A DNA stretch of 64,000 nucleotides from Setoptus koraiensis (taxonomy: Eukaryota > Arthropoda). The position numbers and the translations under genes are program-made. The notes beneath the pieces are model-generated. The model saw only the letters and a list, made by a program, of their open reading frames with translations, was not told the DNA's origin and ran no database searches. Shown here in pieces: positions 9,472 to 21,787 of the stretch. The DNA lies in contig CM106585.1 of the NCBI GenBank assembly GCA_048013815.1, forward strand, positions 6,386,001 through 6,450,000, written 5' to 3'. Numbering within the stretch: the stretch's first letter is position 1; every line of letters begins with the position of its first letter.

Positions 9472-10287
9472 ATGTTAATCAGAGAATTTCGCATTATACT
9501 CCCATTGACTGTTGAAGAATACCAAATCGGCCAACTGTTTACTGTAGCCGAGGCAAGCCAAAATGAGACTGGAGGTGGAGAGGGAGTAGAAGTAGTTACA
9601 AATGAACCATTCGATGATCCAACTGTTTTAGGTGAAACATATCCAAAAGGTCAATACACATTCAAAATTTATCATTTGGAAAGCAAAGTGCCCAAATGGA
9701 TCAAAAGTATATTTCCTAGAGGTTCACTAAAAGTGCACGAACATGCATGGAATGCATATCCTTATTGTAGGACAATTTTAACTAATCCAAGTTATATGAA
9801 GGAAAATTTTACTCTCAAGATTGAAACGTTACATGCACCTGACCGAGGCACTAACGAAAATGCACACAGTCTTACACCAGAGACATTGAGGAAACGTGAT
9901 GTTATTATCATTGATATTGCTAATGATGTGGTTAATGAGCGCGATTATAAACCCAAAGAAGATCCTACTAAATATACCTCTGATGTTACGAATAGAGGAC
10001 CACTAGTCGGCAATTGGCGTGAAACATGTGAGCCAGTTATGTGTGCGTACAAACTAGTTACGGCTGAATTCAAATGGTGGGGCATACAAAATCGTATTGA
10101 GCCATTTATAATGAAGCAAGAGAATAGATTATTTCTCAATTTCCATAGGCAAGTCTTTTGTGGTTTAGATCGCTGGTACGGTCTTACGATGGAAGATATC
10201 AGAAATGTTGAAGCTGAAACGCAACGAAGACTAGACGAACAAAGAAGGCAAGGCACTGTGCAAGGTATAGCGGGTGACAATTTTTGA
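9472..10287 (+). CDS. PITP: class I phosphatidylinositol transfer protein
   Basis: A 271-residue START-like lipid carrier that exchanges phosphatidylinositol and phosphatidylcholine between membranes, the orthologue of vertebrate PITP alpha/beta and fly vibrator. It is colinear with the 270-residue human protein from its first residues (LIREFRIILPLTVEEYQIGQ). Hallmarks are VAEASQNETGGGEGVEV (about 24-40), KIYHLESKVPKW, HEHAWNAYPYCRTILTN, MCAYKLVTAEFKWWG and the C-terminal NFHRQVFCGLDRWYGLTMEDIR. No intron interrupts it, no signal peptide or membrane segment is present, and there is no FFAT/DDHD extension as in RdgB-type proteins. Short AT-rich UTRs flank it, with AATAAA at about 10,385. Confidence 0.96.
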   Translation: MLIREFRIILPLTVEEYQIGQLFTVAEASQNETGGGEGVEVVTNEPFDDPTVLGETYPKGQYTFKIYHLESKVPKWIKSIFPRGSLKVHEHAWNAYPYCRTILTNPSYMKENFTLKIETLHAPDRGTNENAHSLTPETLRKRDVIIIDIANDVVNERDYKPKEDPTKYTSDVTNRGPLVGNWRETCEPVMCAYKLVTAEFKWWGIQNRIEPFIMKQENRLFLNFHRQVFCGLDRWYGLTMEDIRNVEAETQRRLDEQRRQGTVQGIAGDNF

Positions 10288-10664
10288 TTGTTATTTTTAA
10301 GTGCCAATAGTATACTAAATATATATAATATACAAAACAAAAAAATAGTCATAAATTGAGTAAGAAAAAAAAGAAAGAAGCGAAAATAAACAATGTCTGG
10401 ATTTTAAATTGTGCGCTCTTATCCTATATAAACGTGTTGTGTGGCACATTCACCGATCGGCGACTGTTGACATAATGCATCATGCGTTCGGTGCGGTGAA
10501 TTTTCTTTCTGTCTAATTTAAAAAATGATATCAGATTAGTTCGTTGATCTTTTGATCGCCGGCCACATATCAATAGATATATTCATCATTTATAATAGCC
10601 GCTATATTTTCCGTATTAAAAATATATTATTAGGAATCATTAAAGTATTTAGGCTCAGAGGATA
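10288..10664. other. PITP 3' UTR and CDV3 promoter
   Basis: AATAAA at about 10,385-10,390 marks the likely PITP 3' end. The remaining 270 bp should hold the CDV3 promoter and 5' UTR. I see no other structure beyond an 8-bp inverted repeat (ATTCACCG...CGGTGAAT) around 10,450-10,500. Confidence 0.5.
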
Positions 10665-11376
10665 ATGTCGGATTCACTAGATGATTTTTTTGCTAAGAGG
10701 GACAAGAAAAAGGGATCTAACAAAGGCAAATCACAATTGACCTCAGAGGCCTTAGTTAAAGAACTGGAAGAGGGAGCCAAATTACCTGATTACCCCATTA
10801 GAAAAGATTTGAAAGCGTCTGCCCTTTCAAGTGAGCTTCTCGGCCTGGATGCTGTAAGTATTGTGGTTGCATTTTGTGGCTGTCATCATATTCTAAAGCA
10901 TTCTTTTCATGATGGATGCAGGTTTGTTCACACATGCTGACAAAAATAAATTCTCTATTTCATTTTTATAGGATGATGCTGACTGGAGGGATTTCGAGGA
11001 TGTCGACAGGAAAGATTATAGTGGTTTGAAAATTCAAACTATTTCCTTAGAAGATCAAAACGAAGAAGAATTAAAACGTCTTCAAGCGGAAAGGTACGAG
11101 GCCAATCTCGATGCATCTGGACCATGGAATACTGCAACTGACAAGTCCGCTGATAAGTCTGGTGATAATACAAGTGCAAAACCAATTGAAGAGAGCAAGC
11201 CTGAGCCAGAGCTTCCGCCTGTCGCCCCTGCTAAAGCTGAACCATACCGACCACCCGGCGAAAGGGCTAACTCTCAGAATCTAGAACGTGTCAAATTGAG
11301 CACAGTTAAGAGAAACCGACTTGCTCCTTCGACACCTGACATATCTGATCAGGCGTCGTTTCCAAGTTTGGGCTAA
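10665..11376 (+). CDS. CDV3: CDV3 homologue, two exons
   Basis: A small, mostly disordered, hydrophilic cytosolic protein of the CDV3 family, whose molecular role is poorly known. Exons 10665-10853 and 10972-11376 join in phase 0 over a 118-bp intron (GCT|gtaagt ... tttataG|GAT, AG at 10,970-10,971), giving 197 residues; human CDV3 is somewhat longer. The family signatures are present: the N-terminal SLDDFFAKRDKKK, the central DWRDFED, the PWN motif (SGPWN) and the C-terminal YRPPG box. Start ATG at 10,665 follows the only AT-rich leader. It is convergent with RPA3; their stops are 89 bp apart. Confidence 0.92.
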
Positions 11377-11465
11377 TTACAGATTATTGGATTTTTGATT
11401 ATCGTAATGGAAATGCCGAAAAATAAAAACAATTTATTAGAGTACACTGAGAATCACATACATTT
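11377..11465. terminator. overlapping 3' ends of CDV3 and RPA3
   Basis: An AATAAA on the plus strand (about 11,422) and a TTTATT at about 11,432 (AATAAA on the minus strand) lie about 10 bp apart. Because cleavage normally falls 10-30 bases beyond the signal, the two mRNAs should overlap at their tails. Confidence 0.6.
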
Positions 11466-11819
11466 CTATATTATAATGTGGCTATGGTGTGCATGGAATA
11501 TATGAGACATTGAAATGTAGAGCTCCTTGTTGAACAGAGCCGTTTGTTTCTGGTCGAATTGTTTCACAGAGGTAGCCTCTATTTGTCCTCTACTGACCAA
11601 CTTGCCACCAACCTCGGTTAGACGGTGAGGCTCGATGAGAGTGTTGTTTCTTTTCAGGAGTACTATCATTTGTTGGTCGTCTGGCAATCTGAGAGTTAAG
11701 GTGTTTACGGCTGTGTTCAAAGATGTGACTTCTCCTATTACGCAAACAGTTTTACCAATGTACATATTAGCGTTCTCTCCAATGATTCTCCAGTGAGTTT
11801 CTTGATTTCTTCCTGCCAT
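11466..11819 (-). CDS. RPA3: replication protein A 14 kDa subunit
   Basis: The smallest subunit of the trimeric single-strand DNA-binding complex RPA, needed for replication, repair and checkpoint signalling. It is a single OB fold that holds RPA1 and RPA2 together. The ORF is 117 residues, close to the human 121. Recognisable parts are the first strand MYIGKTVCVIGEVTSL, the LRLPDDQQMIVLL strand, VGGKLVSRGQIEATSVKQF and the final helix FNKELYISMSHIF. Start ATG at 11,819. No intron was seen. The call rests on fold-level similarity and length rather than long identities. Confidence 0.85.
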   Translation of the reverse strand: MAGRNQETHWRIIGENANMYIGKTVCVIGEVTSLNTAVNTLTLRLPDDQQMIVLLKRNNTLIEPHRLTEVGGKLVSRGQIEATSVKQFDQKQTALFNKELYISMSHIFHAHHSHIII

Positions 11820-12120
11820 GATGAGAGTTTTTGTTTGATGTAATAAAAATAATGCGGGATAATTGGTAGGATGATAAAATAAGGATATTGGGCTGATGAT
11901 AAAATACGGATATTGGGCTGATGATAAAATCGACTACCTTTCAGAAATGAAGCGGGTAAATGGCGAGCAACAATTATGTGCGTGGCGCCATGATTTGAAA
12001 AATACACCAACAATGCCGCAAATGGTAGGTGACATATTCACACATGAAGGGGGATACGAATGCATTAGAGTTTACGCCGATTCGAAGATTACCCCCAATG
12101 CGTGACTTTTCCTGACAATT
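11820..12120. other. RPA3 upstream region with 25-bp tandem repeat
   Basis: About 2.4 copies of a 25-bp AT-rich unit (ATGATAAAAT..GGATATTGGGCTG) occupy 11,870-11,930. A 69-codon plus-strand frame (11,896-12,105) crosses the repeat and cannot be supported as a gene. GTGGCGCCATGATTT at about 11,981 resembles a promoter element for the minus-strand gene. Confidence 0.4.
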
Positions 12121-13055
12121 CTAGCTGCGTTCAAAAAGCGCGGCCGGTCGCAATTGGGTGAACCCCATTGTTCTGTGTGCATTCTTTCTGGCGCGCATCC
12201 GGTGGCTTTTTTCCGGACCGCTAGGGCGGCGCTCATGTATTTTCGTAATCGGCGCAAGTGATCTGGCAGAGTAGTTATCAATGGCGGATTCAATGGCATG
12301 CCAACAGGTAATGCGCGTTACGTTCATCTGCAATCTGCCTCATTGCGCCCTACAGCACGCAATGAAAATAAGACAAATGTTCATCGAGACACCAGGCCGT
12401 TCGCTGCGCAATCCGACGGCGTTGCGAGCGCCTCTAGCGGTTGTTTTCGTAATCTAGTGAACGAGCTCTGGAAAAACCTCATAGAGTGACGAAAAATGGC
12501 GCGATTGACAATGGGAGCTAAAGGGAGCTGCGAGAGGCAAAGAAACCTCCCACCAATTAATAATGATGTGCGGCAAGGGGAGGGGTATTTACAGAGGTGT
12601 CTGTTGGGGGAGGCGTGACAGTTTATGGAGAGACGGCCCAAAGTGAAATAGTTTGACTCGGCCCCAGTTTAGCCAGCACCTCATTTTCTCTTTTTATTTA
12701 TACCATTACATGTGTCGGGCAAAGAAATATCTGCGAGGCAACTTAAATTGTGCTCTGAACAAATGCCAGATTCAGGGCAAAGGTGTGCCCTAAATCTGGC
12801 CAAAAATGTGGCCACACAGCGGTGCCAATTTGAGAGAACGGGCATGACTCCAGGGGCCGCTTCCGGTTGGAATCGTGCAACATCGGGGTCCGAGGCCGAA
12901 GGCGATCGTCACAGCTGCCCCGAAAGGAGTGCCTCTGTTCAGGGGCCGGCCCTGTACAGCACATGTTCTAGATCGCATTGTTGCGGTGCCTATATTTTCG
13001 TGTCGGCATCTCCCTAGGCTAACTTTAAAATATCAGCCGCCCCAACTAACCTCTA

Positions 13056-13057
<2 letters not shown>

Positions 13058-13103
<46 letters not shown>
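13058..13103. repeat. (CT)n microsatellite
   Basis: About 23 uninterrupted CT dinucleotides. All frames through it read as Ser/Leu repeats, which explains the apparent ORFs there. Confidence 0.95.
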
Positions 13104-13109
<6 letters not shown>

Positions 13110-13751
13110 CTAATCCCCTCATCTTGCCGGCACAGCAACACAAACAGAGAGCATCCATCTCTAAAAGAGAAATTGTCAATTAATTTCGAGTATTCGCCGA
13201 GCTTTGCAAAGGTTAACATGCTTACGCTAGTTTCAGTTCAAGGTTCGCACGCGCTTGCCAAGCAATCATTTTCGCTATTTGGGCCTGTTGTTGACGAAGC
13301 CCCCCAACGTCGCCCAATAGGCGAGCACTCGGCTTCTATCGTTTCGGCTACTGTCACAGTAGTTGGCATGCATCTGAACGAGAGTGACGTCGATGAAAAA
13401 GGTTGAAAAGGATGAGAGCAAAAAAATTGTACAAAGAAATCTGATGCTGCACGTATATTTGTGTTTAGAGTGTCACAAAAAGCAGTGTTTGATTGGTCGA
13501 CAAGGACATACTTGCTTACCCATAGCGAGCGCAGTGCGATAACTGAACGCTATTATGTTACCTGTGTCAATATATTGCGCCGTGGAGCCCCAAAGGTCTC
13601 GAAAAACTTCAATGGACCTCTCTGTGCAGCGCATCATAAAGCCGCCGTAGTGCGGCCAAAGTTTGTTGCAGCTCGCCACCCGAAATAGGGATGCTCGGAC
13701 ACAGACACATTAGGCAAGGCTCATGAATACAGGCAACCATAACGACGACCA

Positions 13752-13786
13752 TAGTTGTTGTTGTTAGACAACAACAACAACAACTA
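13752..13786. repeat. TTG/CAA inverted repeat
   Basis: TAGTTGTTGTTGTT is followed after 7 bases by its exact complement, AACAACAACAACTA. The arms are 14 bp and could fold as a hairpin. Confidence 0.8.
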
Positions 13787-16700
13787 GGCCAACAACAGCC
13801 ATGCCGGCCCTTGCACATTGTATATTGGATAAGATCGCGCGTGGGCATTATCCTGTATTGTGGCCATGCGCTCTATATATATATATAAATTTGTTCGTTA
13901 CTTGCAAACAGTTTGGGGCTCCCTCTCATGGTGGCGGCATCCGCAATGGCTTAAGCGCGGCTCACCTAGCCTGGCGGAGTATATAGAAAACGGTGTATAG
14001 GGTAGGGCATACAGTAGCGGCAGAGTTGGTTGTAGGATGAGCGTTGATTCTTTGAATGTCACCATTAAAATAGGATAAAGTTTGCCCGTTCGTTCGTTCG
14101 TTCGTTCGTTCGTTTCGTTTGGCTGGTTCGCGCTACTTTCGGCCTAGTCAGATGATACTACGTTCGCTGGTCATGATGGCATCACATGTGGCCTTGATGC
14201 TTTAGTGCAAGTTAATCATTTATTAATAGCTACTTTTCGCCTCGGCATAGCTGCTCGCCATGTTGGCTAGATGGCCATCGATTGCATGGCACACATTGCT
14301 TGGCACTTGGCACTCGCTCACACTCACACTCACATGGCAAACACGGGCGCCTCATTTCGCATTTGGAGGCGCCCCGATGAGGCGTCAATTGTAGCAATAT
14401 GCACACATTATATCATATCTGATCACATTGAGTGGCGTCGCAGCGGCCCCATGTCGCATCGTATTAGCAGCCATTGACAGTTGCTTATTTGTTGTGCTGA
14501 CGTGTGCTCAGTGTGGGAGTAATATGATCTATCTTAATTTTATCATCACACGATTAAAGTTATGACACAACAATACGGCAGCACTGGCCAAGGGAGACAG
14601 CGAGGCGCACAGCGGCGGCCCCGGGAGCGGGCCTCGCAAAGAGGTCAACTCTCTTTCAAAGTGTCTACTCTATTTTTGTTTGCATTTCGGTTTGTGTGTG
14701 TGTGAGTGCTGTGATGAATTGCGGCCCGCTCATTATTATTAATATTACACACTGTTATATATGACTGTATAATATGACTACTTCTAGCCGCTGCCATCAC
14801 CTGTATAACGGTGCTGTATTCCGGACGGCATTTCGGGCTGCAACCAGGGTATTAGTGGGCCACTGTCAGCCAGCCAGCCAGCACACACACACGCACAACA
14901 ACATAATACCGAGTCAACTAACAAAGATATAGTTGCCTGTATGTTTACATACAAGCACATGCACATCACACTACCTGATACGTATTACGTAATGTACACA
15001 CAACATTACATGATGTACACATTTAAAGCGGCGCCAATCAACCAGCAACACCGACAACTGGCATTACGTAACAGCGAGCAGCAGCAGTGGCTGGCTGCTG
15101 CTGTTGCACCGTGTCCATACGCTTCCATATGGACACTTACAAATCTCTAGTCGCTATAGCCTAGTCACCGTATCTGCTGGTGGTGCTGGTGGTGTGTGTG
15201 TGTGTGTGTGTGTGCGTGTGTGTGCGTGTGTGTGTAGCCCACCTAGTGTATATCTAGATCTGTGTTTTTCTGTGAGTGTGTGTGCCATCTCTCATTAAAA
15301 CAAGTGAAGCCTCGCCATAAAACTATCAAAACTAGCAGATAGGCCATTATCGGCCATTGCGTAACGCAGTCGACAACAATCTAGTGGCGGGCAACCTATT
15401 AACGTTGTTGCAAAGTTTAACAAAAGTCATCTACTACAAGCAGTGAATTAATCTGTCGCTGGTGCCTCTGAGTGCCAGTTGACACTCGCCAGTGAGCACC
15501 GGCTAGCTGTTATTCACAGGTGAAAATTGGTGTCAAATTTATCATAATGCGCATACGTTTATAATTAGAATATTTAATGGATATTTGGCATAACTATTAT
15601 GGCATATTTAGCGGATATTTACAGCATATTTAGCCAGTGCTAGATTTAGTAGATTTGTGAATGTGGCACAACGACCAACGATCGACAACATTCGCCAAAA
15701 CGAGGCCCGAACACACACAAACACACAAAAATCCACGTTGGCCACGGTTAGCACGTGCAAAGTGTCCCAAGCAGCTTGGGGTCCGCGTGACGGCGGGACG
15801 CTTGTGAATCACAAGTTGTGATTGGCGAAGGTGAGTCACTTTACACTATCGTGTGATTAACATAAACTCAACGAGCCCAAAATAGTCAATTGTCGTGTGA
15901 CGTTGATTGATTCATCCAAATATCTGCGAACAATAATTACGGCTTGCGAATAAGTGTGTCGCTGTCGTTCGTCCCCAATTGCAGACAGTGCAAACATATG
16001 GCTCGTTTTATCGTCTATAGTAACCAATAATGGCAGTGAGAGTGAGTTGTTGCGCTTTTACCTTGAAGTTCAAGTGTGCCAATGAACAATTGCCATTGTT
16101 TGCATTGGCGACCACACTACCTATTGTTGCTGGCACACGCAACAACTATACTTAGACGACTATATTTATCAAGTAGTACTTTTGGCGATGGTTTACGTTA
16201 CAAGTGCGACAACAAACAGCGACACAACAGCCGAAATAGAGCCAATAACAACAATAGTAATAGCAATAATAATAATGATAATGATAAGATTGTGACAAGA
16301 TATTGCCTAGTCTTGACGGTGTTTCACGCCAAACAGGCCAGATTGTCATCAATGTACGGCGCTGATCAGATAATATATGCGGCGCATATATGGTGGCACT
16401 GCGATTGCTCGACAGTTCAACCAACCAATTCAATTGCCAATTCGTCTGCTGGCCCCCAATTTGGTTTGTTTATCGCTCGCCGACTCGCCTGAGTGTTTTG
16501 CCTGACTGTGGCGAGCGAGCTAACTGGCGGTCTGGCTAACTGGTTGTCATTTATCAGTTGTCGAAATGATCGTGCCATCGTGGTTGCTGTTGTTGTTGCT
16601 AGCGCAAATAGCGTGGATAGTCGAAACGCCTAGCAGTAATTAATCGACGCCTAGCAGTAATAATCGACGCCTAGCAGTAATAATCGACGCCTGGGCCACC

Positions 16701-17027
16701 TCTCGAGAGTCTCGACGACAGTGTTAGCCGGCGGCGAGAGCCTCGCCACTCGTCGGTGAGATGGCGCAACATGTAGCTCGGTGTTGTTGCTGTTGTTGTT
16801 GACATTCTAATTAACGCCTTTATCGCTTGTTAGTGGCTTATCCCTGTTGACAGACACACTTGTGAGCAGATGCAATCTTGCTAATCTCGCTAATTGTCAT
16901 CTTGGTGCAACCAATGGCGCGCACACCTCAACTGCATGCAACTGTCGCCGGCTGCTCTTTTGGCAATAATGTCAACTACAGCGTCGTCATCTTGGGCCTT
17001 TTATCTCCCTAACGCAATGGAAAATCT

Positions 17028-17111
17028 CATTGGCAAGTTCTCATTGGCAAGTTCTGATTGGCAAGTTCTCATTGGCAAGTTCTGATTGGCAAGTTCTGAT
17101 TGGCAAGTGCG
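17028..17111. repeat. 14-bp minisatellite, six copies
   Basis: Tandem units of [C/G]ATTGGCAAGTTCT; the last one diverges at its end. The first base alternates C, C, G, C, G, G between copies. Confidence 0.95.
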
Positions 17112-19649
17112 CAATTCAGGCTGCAGCGAGCAAATGTCAGCCAAGCGAGCTCGAGCGATTGGACAACTTGTTGGCTTGTGGCGGCCACTGGAGCACCAAC
17201 GCGGAGGTCCGACGGGTTGCCCGCGATCGCGGGTGAGTCATCGCGGGTCGATTTGAATGAAGGCGAGCTGGAGTGTAACCTGTTTTTGCCCGCAGGAAGC
17301 CCCGTCGTGGTGATAGGCACACGCTCCAACATTGTGTATGTTTCTCGCCACCGCAACATATTGCCTGTAATCGCTTGCGATCGGCATAATCTGCTCGGCA
17401 CAAGCCAGCTTGCATCTGGCCCGAGCATGCGGCGGCGCGAACATCCTTCCGTGACTGGCTACAATAATTCCATTGGCAATCAGCTAGCGACGAGCAGCCC
17501 GAATCGGCGGCCCGGCAGCGCGCTGTTCGGGCAACTGCTGGTTGATCGGGCTCGGGCTGTGCCGAGCCCGAGCATTTTGCGGGCGCGAACAAGCCGCCTC
17601 TGCAAGTCTCTGCAAGTCGAGTCAAGGATACGCACGTCGAGGATACGAGTTTTGGATGACGCCACAATAAGATGGCCGCATCATTGCCACTGGAGGTGCG
17701 CTGCAAACTTTGCAACCACTTGCCGCCGCTGGAGTGAGTTGTTGAGATGGCGGCAACTTGTTATTATGAGCTCATGAGTTTCGCTTGCGATTGCCGAGAT
17801 TGCTCATGTTGGCGCTGTTGGCGCTGTTGCCGCCGTTGCCGCCGTTGCCGATGTTGCCGAGATTTGCGAGATTGCACACACACGCACTCGTGATACCATC
17901 ACGGCGATACTATCGCGGCGATAGGCATGCCGAGTCTTGGCAGCCATTCGCCGATCAGCAACCCTTTTCGTTTGTCGAGAAAACTCGCTTGCAAGAAACT
18001 TTCCCCTGTCTAAATATAAATCTTCCATTTTCTTCTCGAGCTAAAACAACAACAACAGCGGCAACAACAACAGCAGCAGCAACAACAACAACGACAGCAA
18101 CGAGTTTGCCGCAGCCTCTTGCCAACAATAACAAGTCGCTTGGCCAGCCTTGAACTGGCTGCACTTGTGACGCGCAACAATTCGCAACAAGTCAACGGCA
18201 AACGCCAATGCCAGCGCCAGCAATGGCACAAAAATGGCGTAAGAGCACCTGTTTCCTGTCCAAGTGTGTGTGCTGGCTCTGTTGGCGAATTCAAACTTCT
18301 TACAGGCTCGGCTGGCTGGCAATCGCCGGTTTTTAAAGCGCCGCCACCGGCTGTAAAGCAGGCGGACAGGTGTGCAATGGCATTGGATTACAGGCTCATA
18401 GTATGTTGATTTTAATAATATTCGCCATGGCCGAGCCAATCGGCGCTAATGAAGGCAACTATCCGCGCATTTTCGGCCTGATGATGATTTTAAAGCCGCC
18501 CAGTGGCAAGCTGGCACAATGGCGACGGATGCAGCCGTGCAGCAGCGAAAATAAAGCGAATGAAGCGATAGACGACATGGCAACGATGGCAAAAGTGAAG
18601 GTTAACTAGATGGCTCGATGCCGAAATAATGCCACTACTCCTTCACTACTCATACCTGGGCCTGCCGCTGTGCGATACAGCACAAGGCTGCCACCATAAT
18701 ACTGCCACAGGCTGCCGCATAATACTGCCACAGGCTGTGTCATGCCGTAATACAGGTGTATTATCCGGACTGTCGTAGAGTTTTGTTGCTGGCGCACACG
18801 CCACAATAGACGAGACAAGAACACGTCGGGTTAGTCGGCAAAGTCGCCCACAGAGTGCGATGGGAGCATCGCAGTTGACGACACACAACAACCAATCCAA
18901 TCCAATCCAATCCAATGCCAGCCAGTCAGTCAATTGGTTGCGAAAACGCATCAGAAACAAGAAAAACTTGCCAAAAGCCAAGGGATGACATGCAACAAAT
19001 TGCACTTGCCAACTCGCAATCATCTCGCCATCGCAAACAAGCGCAACAAGCGCCAACAATGGCCCCACTGCACACTATACTCAGCAATACTGAGTCAGTA
19101 TGCTGTTTACAATGCCTATAATGCTCGTCGCAGATTCTACCTAGTATTAGTAGTAGTCTAGTAGTAGTAGTCTAGTAGTAGTAGACGCAGCGGAGGCAAA
19201 CTTGTCAACCGACGCAACACAAGCAGCCCGAAATTGAGGCCTCTCGACATGAGGCAATGCGCGCGTTGTTGTTGGCTGTGCATTTGCATTTGCATTTTGC
19301 AGCTCGCTTTATTTTGCCATTTTCCATTTAAATTAATTTAGTCAGCTGTTGTCGTTGTTGTTGCTGTTGTTGTTGGCGTCGTTGTTGCTGCTGTTGTTAT
19401 TGGCGTTGTTGTTGTTGGCGTCGTTGTTGTTGCGCGCAATGTTGTAGACAACAAACCAATCAAGTGTGTAGCTGCCTCCTCCGCTGCCAACACTTTCCAC
19501 TGCAGCCCCGACAACAAGCAACCAGCGTGGATGCAGGTAAAGTGCACTTGTCCCGATTGTGCTCGCTTATCGGCTGTCTTATCGCTCGCTGGTTTCGACA
19601 AGAAAGGAAAGGAAGTTGCAATTAGTTGTCTCTCACAATGCAGCCGAGC

Positions 19650-19735
19650 AGCGCATGTATTTGGCGGCAGTTGGCTGTCGTTGGCTGTTGTTGGCTGTCG
19701 TTGGCTGTTGTTGGCTGCTGTTGGCTGTTGTTGGG
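19650..19735. repeat. GTTGGCTG[T/C]C/T degenerate tandem repeat
   Basis: Repeated GTTGGCTGT(C/T) units with a 9-12 bp period, embedded in a wider TTG/CAA-rich stretch. Confidence 0.8.
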
Positions 19736-21752
19736 AAACATGCAACAACGAAAATAGACAACAATGGAGACAACAACGACAACTAAGGCCAGAGCAACAT
19801 ACAACAGCCATCACGACGACAGCCACAACTACAACAACGACAACGACAGCCACTACTGCAACAACGACAACACCAACAGCGACACCAACGACAATACGAC
19901 TACAACAAACGATTTCGCCATCCCCTTTGCTCTCATGCTCATTCTCAATTAACCTTGACCCTGACAACCCCGCCATTGGAGGTTGTTGGTGGCGGCAGCA
20001 GCAACTACTGCCACTAATATCCACTCCAACAACAACAGCAGCATGCCAACGGCTAACAAAGTGCTGCTTGCCGGCAGCATAATAGCTAGACGGCCTGTTG
20101 CTCAGGTGAGACTGGCTGCCGCTTGTGTTGTTTAGTTGTTGCACCAGCCAGTCAGCCAGTTCGTCAGCTGGGCATCAGCTTGTTTCCTATTTGCGTTTCC
20201 GGCCCGGCCCGGCCCGATCCAACCCGACACACACAAACACTGCCATTATATACGCTAACACTATATTAATATTACTATTATTGTTGTTATTAATATCTGG
20301 TTTGTGTGTGTGTGCATTTCATCAGCAGCGATTCGCCAATCATTTGCAATTGGACTCAAACTCATTCAAACTCATTCATCGAGCGCGGCTCTCGGTCCGA
20401 ACTTTAGCCGGCTAGCCAGACAAACAGATTGCTGCTTGTTGTCGGTGTTGCAACGGTCGCAACTTGATGGGTCGCCTAATAGTCTTAATGGCTTGCTTAA
20501 TAGTCACACCAACGACTAACGACCAACAATGCCGGTATGGTGCCAGTAGGCGGTTGAGGCCAATCGTTCACTGTAATGATACTAATTACTTATAATTTAT
20601 TTATAATTTATCATTACGATGGCGGCTGGAAAGCCCTTCTCGTCTGGCTCGTCGTCTCACCTGGTGAAATTTGTGCTCTGTGATCGCAAATTGATTTAAT
20701 GCGGCCTTTGTGATCGCTGTATCGATGATTGGCATGATGATAGACGACGAGTTGGTATAGGCGAAACAAAATTGAAAATTGCACCAGCGTTTACATTGAT
20801 TGCGATGAGATAGGAACGAGCCGCAATCAGCGCACTTGTTCGGGTATGGCACACGGGATACTTAGGCCAAAGCAGCAAATGGTCATTTGTGCAACGCAAA
20901 CGAAAACGACAAGACCCCACGAGAAGACAGCAATGGCAGGTGAAAGGCACGAGGCTGTATAACAACATTAAATAACAAAATGCAATTACCTGTTGCGCAA
21001 CCGGCCATATGTTGCCATTATCGTTGTTGGTCCATTATCGTCCAGTTGGCCATTGGTTCATCTCGCAGCCAATTGGTTTCAGGTGAATCAATTCAACTGT
21101 AGCAAACTGCTGCAACCTGTTGATGCTCAACAAGCTGCCGGCTAGTAGTTATCGAGCATACATAATGCTGTACCTGTTTGTTGAACGCGTATTTGCAATT
21201 TTGCTCGCCTGAGCGCTGAAAGTGAGAAAGCTTGCAATTTTTCCATTATTTTCATTATTTTATTCTGACTTTGTGAGATCACACACCGATAATTAGGGGA
21301 AGTGATAATGGCGCTGCTACTGCTGCTGCCGAAAACTACTTTGAGTCTTCTGGGCCAACTCTTTCGCGCCAACTCTCACGCGTCGCTCATGCGTCGCCTT
21401 GAGAAAGGCCATCGTTGTTTGTTAGACTCAACTATCCATTTATGTTGTCTCTCTTTTTTTTCTCGCCATATTTTCAGTGAGTTGAACCAGTGGAAACAGC
21501 GCCACAAGTTTTCTTTTCGTGGTCGGCCGATTCTTGATTATCCGAGGGATTGTGGTTACAAGCTCGCGCGATCTTGCACTCAAATGAACTCGTTGCTCAA
21601 GGTGGCGGCTTTTGTGATTCGCAAAATTAAAAAGAAACAACAACAACAAAAATATTTCTTTTCGGGATAATTGTCCAAGTTGGCTCAAGGGTGCAGATCG
21701 CGTCTGTGCCCCGCCCAAAGTCCACTGCTGCGCCTAGCTCACAACAGATTGT

Positions 21753-21787
21753 CGGCGCAATTGTCAGACAGATCAACAATTGCGCCG
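21753..21787. repeat. perfect inverted repeat, 12-bp arms
   Basis: CGGCGCAATTGT and its exact complement ACAATTGCGCCG flank an 11-base loop. Confidence 0.8.

Noticed and set aside
11896-12105. 69-codon plus-strand ORF
   Set aside because: Begins inside a 25-bp tandem repeat and overlaps the RPA3 promoter; no homology recognised.
13218-13406. 62-codon ORF with protein-like composition
   Set aside because: No good splice sites, no signal peptide or domain; length is within chance expectation.
17028-17111. CRISPR-like tandem units
   Set aside because: Units are contiguous with no unique spacers; it is a minisatellite in a eukaryotic genome. The same applies to the 18-, 17- and 20-bp arrays.
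17100-18440. Several frames of 120-225 codons on both strands
   Set aside because: They overlap each other in opposite directions, show no domain and arise where GC-rich or CAA/TTG repeats remove stop codons.
19338-20144. 268-codon minus-strand and 183-codon plus-strand frames
   Set aside because: Mostly trinucleotide and GTTGGCTG repeats read as Val/Ala or Thr runs; the non-repeat parts have no protein-like pattern.
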